Positions 4,688 through 6,697 of a stretch of 6,697 nucleotides of DNA are shown here, piece after piece. Below the pieces are notes generated by a model. That model made no database searches and was not told the DNA's origin. It was given only the letters and a program-made list of their open reading frames with translations. This DNA comes from an uncultured Oscillospiraceae bacterium (GTDB lineage: Bacteria > Bacillota_A > Clostridia > Oscillospirales > Acutalibacteraceae). Numbering within the stretch: the first letter of the stretch is position 1; every line of letters starts with the position of its first letter. The stretch lies in contig USGR01000050.1 of the NCBI GenBank assembly GCA_900554165.1, positions 1-6,697 of the forward strand, given 5' to 3'. Position numbers and translations under genes: made by a program.

Positions 4688-5548
4688 TCATATTACGTTC
4701 TTTGCTCGCTTTTCGTCCTTTTCCGGCTCTTTATTCTCTTCATACTCATAGTCATACTCTTCATGCTCTGTATACATTGACGCCGGACGATATTCCACAT
4801 ATGCAAAATCGCTTAAATCCGCACGTTCTTTCATGAAAGAATATACTTTTGAGTGCAAATCTTTCCTCATAAGCTTTGGCGGAAGAGTTGTGTCGGGGTA
4901 AAACGGGTCGCTCAAATATACGTCCCAACCCGGAGGCAGAAGAGCGCCTAAAAGCCCCTTTCGCTCCCTATACGCTGTAAACATTGCTATAACCGGCACT
5001 CTTAAATCAGCAGGATATTTAAAAGACGAATCAGGAAACGGCCTTATTCCATTATAATACGGCCAAATTTTGGCTTCAGGATATATAACAATGCCATTGC
5101 CGTCGTTGCAGCGCTTGCGCACCGCCTTTGTAAAGCTGCCAAGCGCCGATATATCTTTAGGCACCGGCATGCCGCCGAGCATAAGAACTATTGTTTTCAG
5201 TCCCTTTATGGATACAGCATCAGGACTTGCCACTGTGTATACTCGATGCGGGAAGGCCAGCAGCGGCGCAATAAATACGTCTAAATAATTTGTGTGATTC
5301 CCATAAAGAAAGAATCCGCGCCCTCTCACACTTCGCATTGCCCTTAAATTATGTACTCTCAGTCCAAGTATTAACCAGCTATATAAAAAGACCACTGGTA
5401 TTGCTATAAAATAGTAAAGCACAAACGAGAAAAAGCGCCATATAGGATTATTGTTTATAAATTTAAAGTCTTTCTTTACCTCTTTTGTCTCAACATTTAC
5501 GTTTGCAAAGTCCTCTGACAAGCTCTCGTAATAAATTATCTTACGCAC
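4688..5548 (-). CDS. PlsC-like 1-acyl-glycerol-3-phosphate acyltransferase family protein
   Basis: The 286-residue membrane-associated protein carries the acyltransferase motifs. NHTNYLD (84-90) supplies the catalytic H85-x4-D90, GGMPVPK (125-131) stands at the motif II position, YPEA (156-159) at motif III, and VPVIAM (184-189) at motif IV. Motif III ends in A instead of the usual G. A hydrophobic stretch at about 37-63 (FFSFVLYYFIAIPVVFLYSW and beyond) should anchor it in the membrane. The C-terminus is a charged, mostly acidic tail (EHEEYDYEYEENKEPEKDEK). The usual reaction is acylation of lysophosphatidic acid to phosphatidic acid, and the exact acceptor here is open. The start is GTG 5548, overlapping the glycosyltransferase stop by 8 bases, with AAGGTG seven bases upstream. 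The two proteins are thus probably translationally coupled and act on the same lipid. Confidence 0.87.
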   Translation of the reverse strand: MRKIIYYESLSEDFANVNVETKEVKKDFKFINNNPIWRFFSFVLYYFIAIPVVFLYSWLILGLRVHNLRAMRSVRGRGFFLYGNHTNYLDVFIAPLLAFPHRVYTVASPDAVSIKGLKTIVLMLGGMPVPKDISALGSFTKAVRKRCNDGNGIVIYPEAKIWPYYNGIRPFPDSSFKYPADLRVPVIAMFTAYRERKGLLGALLPPGWDVYLSDPFYPDTTLPPKLMRKDLHSKVYSFMKERADLSDFAYVEYRPASMYTEHEEYDYEYEENKEPEKDEKRAKNVI

Positions 5549-6686
5549 CTTGCTTCACCTTAATGGCATCAAACAGCATCTGCTCCATTCTCTCCATGCA
5601 GCTGTCGAAGCTGAACTGCTTTGAAAAGCCGATATACTGCTTGCTGCACTCCTCCCTCTCATCAGGATGCTCTATCCAGTAGTCTATTTTTGCCGCAAGA
5701 TCTACTGAATCATTGCATTTAAATAAGTTTTTCTCACTAAGCGCAAAATGCCGCGTCGCGCTGCGCTCAGAGTCAGATATTATCGGAGTTTTTCCGCATG
5801 ATATTGCTTCAACGCACGATATTGCCTCTATTTCTATTTCCGCCGGATGCACGTATAAATCTGAATAATTTATAACCCTAACCAGTTCCTCGTGGCTGAA
5901 AAATTTAAACACCGGCTGAATATCAAGCTTTTTTTGAGCATATTTTATCAAATTGTCACGCTGCGGTCCCGAGCCGGCAAGTATAAGCTGTATCTTGTCT
6001 TTATATTTAGATAGGCTTACACCGTCTATGAGTACCTTATGCGATTTTTCCCTGCTGTATCTTCCGGTAAAAAGTATAACAATTTTATCTTTATATTCCT
6101 CCGGCTTTTTTACGTCAGGCATATATGTAAACTCTTTGCCTACGCCGTTTGATATTATATAATGATTTGTAGGCCCTACGCGCTTTTCAAATGTATCGCA
6201 TATAAACTGGCTGGGATAATGTATGCAGTCGCAGTATTGATACAGCAATTTATAAAACTCTTTATATGCAAGCTTATTAGCCGCCTGTATATTCATTAAG
6301 AAGAAATGATTTGTAAGGTTTTCGGCCTGGCAGTGAAAGCCCGCTGTTACTGCTATTCCCTTTTCTACCGCATATTTACAGGCATAATGCCCTATAAAAA
6401 ATGGCATCATAACGTGGACCACATCACTGCCGTCAACAGCTGACATAATTACATCCTTATCCGGTTTTGCTATGGTTACCCCGTTTTTTGCAACATAATC
6501 ATTAAAAATATGGAAATTCATTGTCGGCACGACAAAATATCCGGGTTCACCCTTTTTATCCGCATCCGGACATATTACGCGTACCTCGTGTCCTTTGGAT
6601 TTGAGATATCTTATGAGATTCATCGCCGCTGTTGATGTGCCGTTGTTTTCATTACCTAATACGTCGCATGCAACCGTTACTATCAT
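5541..6686 (-). CDS. GT4-family (GT-B fold) glycosyltransferase, likely lipid glycosylation
   Basis: The 381-residue protein has a two-domain GT-B layout. The N-terminal acceptor domain starts MIVTVACDVLGNENNGTSTA, with the flexible loop NNGTS typical of this family. The C-terminal donor domain contains FTGRYSREKS (206-215), LILAGSGP (234-241) and the EX7E motif E285/E293 within EIEAISCVEAISCG. Family members move a sugar from a nucleotide-sugar to lipid or polysaccharide acceptors. Overlap with a PlsC-like gene suggests a glycolipid, such as glycosyl-diacylglycerol. This is inference. No signal peptide is seen, so it should be cytosolic or peripheral at the membrane. ATG 6686 shares bases with a TAA of an upstream frame (TAATG), suggesting another operon gene just outside the window. 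Its Shine-Dalgarno (GGAAG) is modest. Length is normal and the gene is complete. Confidence 0.9.
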   Translation of the reverse strand: MIVTVACDVLGNENNGTSTAAMNLIRYLKSKGHEVRVICPDADKKGEPGYFVVPTMNFHIFNDYVAKNGVTIAKPDKDVIMSAVDGSDVVHVMMPFFIGHYACKYAVEKGIAVTAGFHCQAENLTNHFFLMNIQAANKLAYKEFYKLLYQYCDCIHYPSQFICDTFEKRVGPTNHYIISNGVGKEFTYMPDVKKPEEYKDKIVILFTGRYSREKSHKVLIDGVSLSKYKDKIQLILAGSGPQRDNLIKYAQKKLDIQPVFKFFSHEELVRVINYSDLYVHPAEIEIEAISCVEAISCGKTPIISDSERSATRHFALSEKNLFKCNDSVDLAAKIDYWIEHPDEREECSKQYIGFSKQFSFDSCMERMEQMLFDAIKVKQGA

Positions 6687-6697
6687 TACTCTTCCAT

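Noticed and set aside
4648..4836. Plus-strand frame over the end of the acyltransferase
   Set aside because: Antisense shadow of the repetitive acidic codons in the acyltransferase C-terminus.
1..6697. CRISPR array, rRNA, riboswitch or toxin-antitoxin pair
   Set aside because: No regularly spaced repeats and no rRNA-like or known riboswitch core were seen. The AbrB-like genes lack an adjacent toxin.

Overview
All recognisable genes lie on the minus strand, so the window reads from right to left. The tight clostridial-style operons, strong AGGAGG-type ribosome binding sites, frequent ATA isoleucine codons and short intrinsic terminators point to a low-to-moderate GC Firmicute, most likely a gut-type Clostridia (Oscillospiraceae/Ruminococcaceae-like). 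The lineage is inferred from gene style and was not tested by any search.

Right part (about 2730-6697) looks like ordinary chromosome. A tight operon encodes a GT4-family glycosyltransferase (5541-6686), a PlsC-like acyltransferase that overlaps it by 8 bases and starts with GTG (4688-5548), and a uridine-kinase-like P-loop kinase (4040-4600). The first two probably cooperate in making membrane glycerolipid or glycolipid. Next come an RNHCP-domain zinc-ribbon-like protein (3456-3767) and a cytidine deaminase, cdd (2852-3238). Last is a tRNA-Pro(CGG) gene (2650-2726) with its own promoter and a terminator two bases past its CCA.

Boundary (2248-2730). The last 21 bases of the tRNA gene are repeated exactly at 2483-2503, 167 bases farther along in the direction of tRNA transcription. 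This is the signature of site-specific integration into a tRNA 3' end. Everything to the left has mobile-element character.

Left part (1-2247) is a piece of an integrative/conjugative-type element. It holds a conserved element protein that looks C-terminally shortened (1840-2247) and a strong two-way hairpin terminator. A compact four-gene operon follows: a D12-class DNA adenine methyltransferase, a small AbrB-like protein with a cysteine-rich tail, a second AbrB/MazE-type regulator, and a SpoVG-family protein that runs off the left edge. No integrase, relaxase or conjugation gene is in the window, so the element type is inferred.

Main points of interest: the duplicated tRNA 3' end; the methyltransferase reading frame whose only upstream ATG lies inside a terminator stem, while a strong Shine-Dalgarno sits in front of an ATC codon; the coupled AbrB-like pair with cysteine motifs; and possible attenuation structures in front of two element genes. 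I did not find a clear case for a wholly new system.
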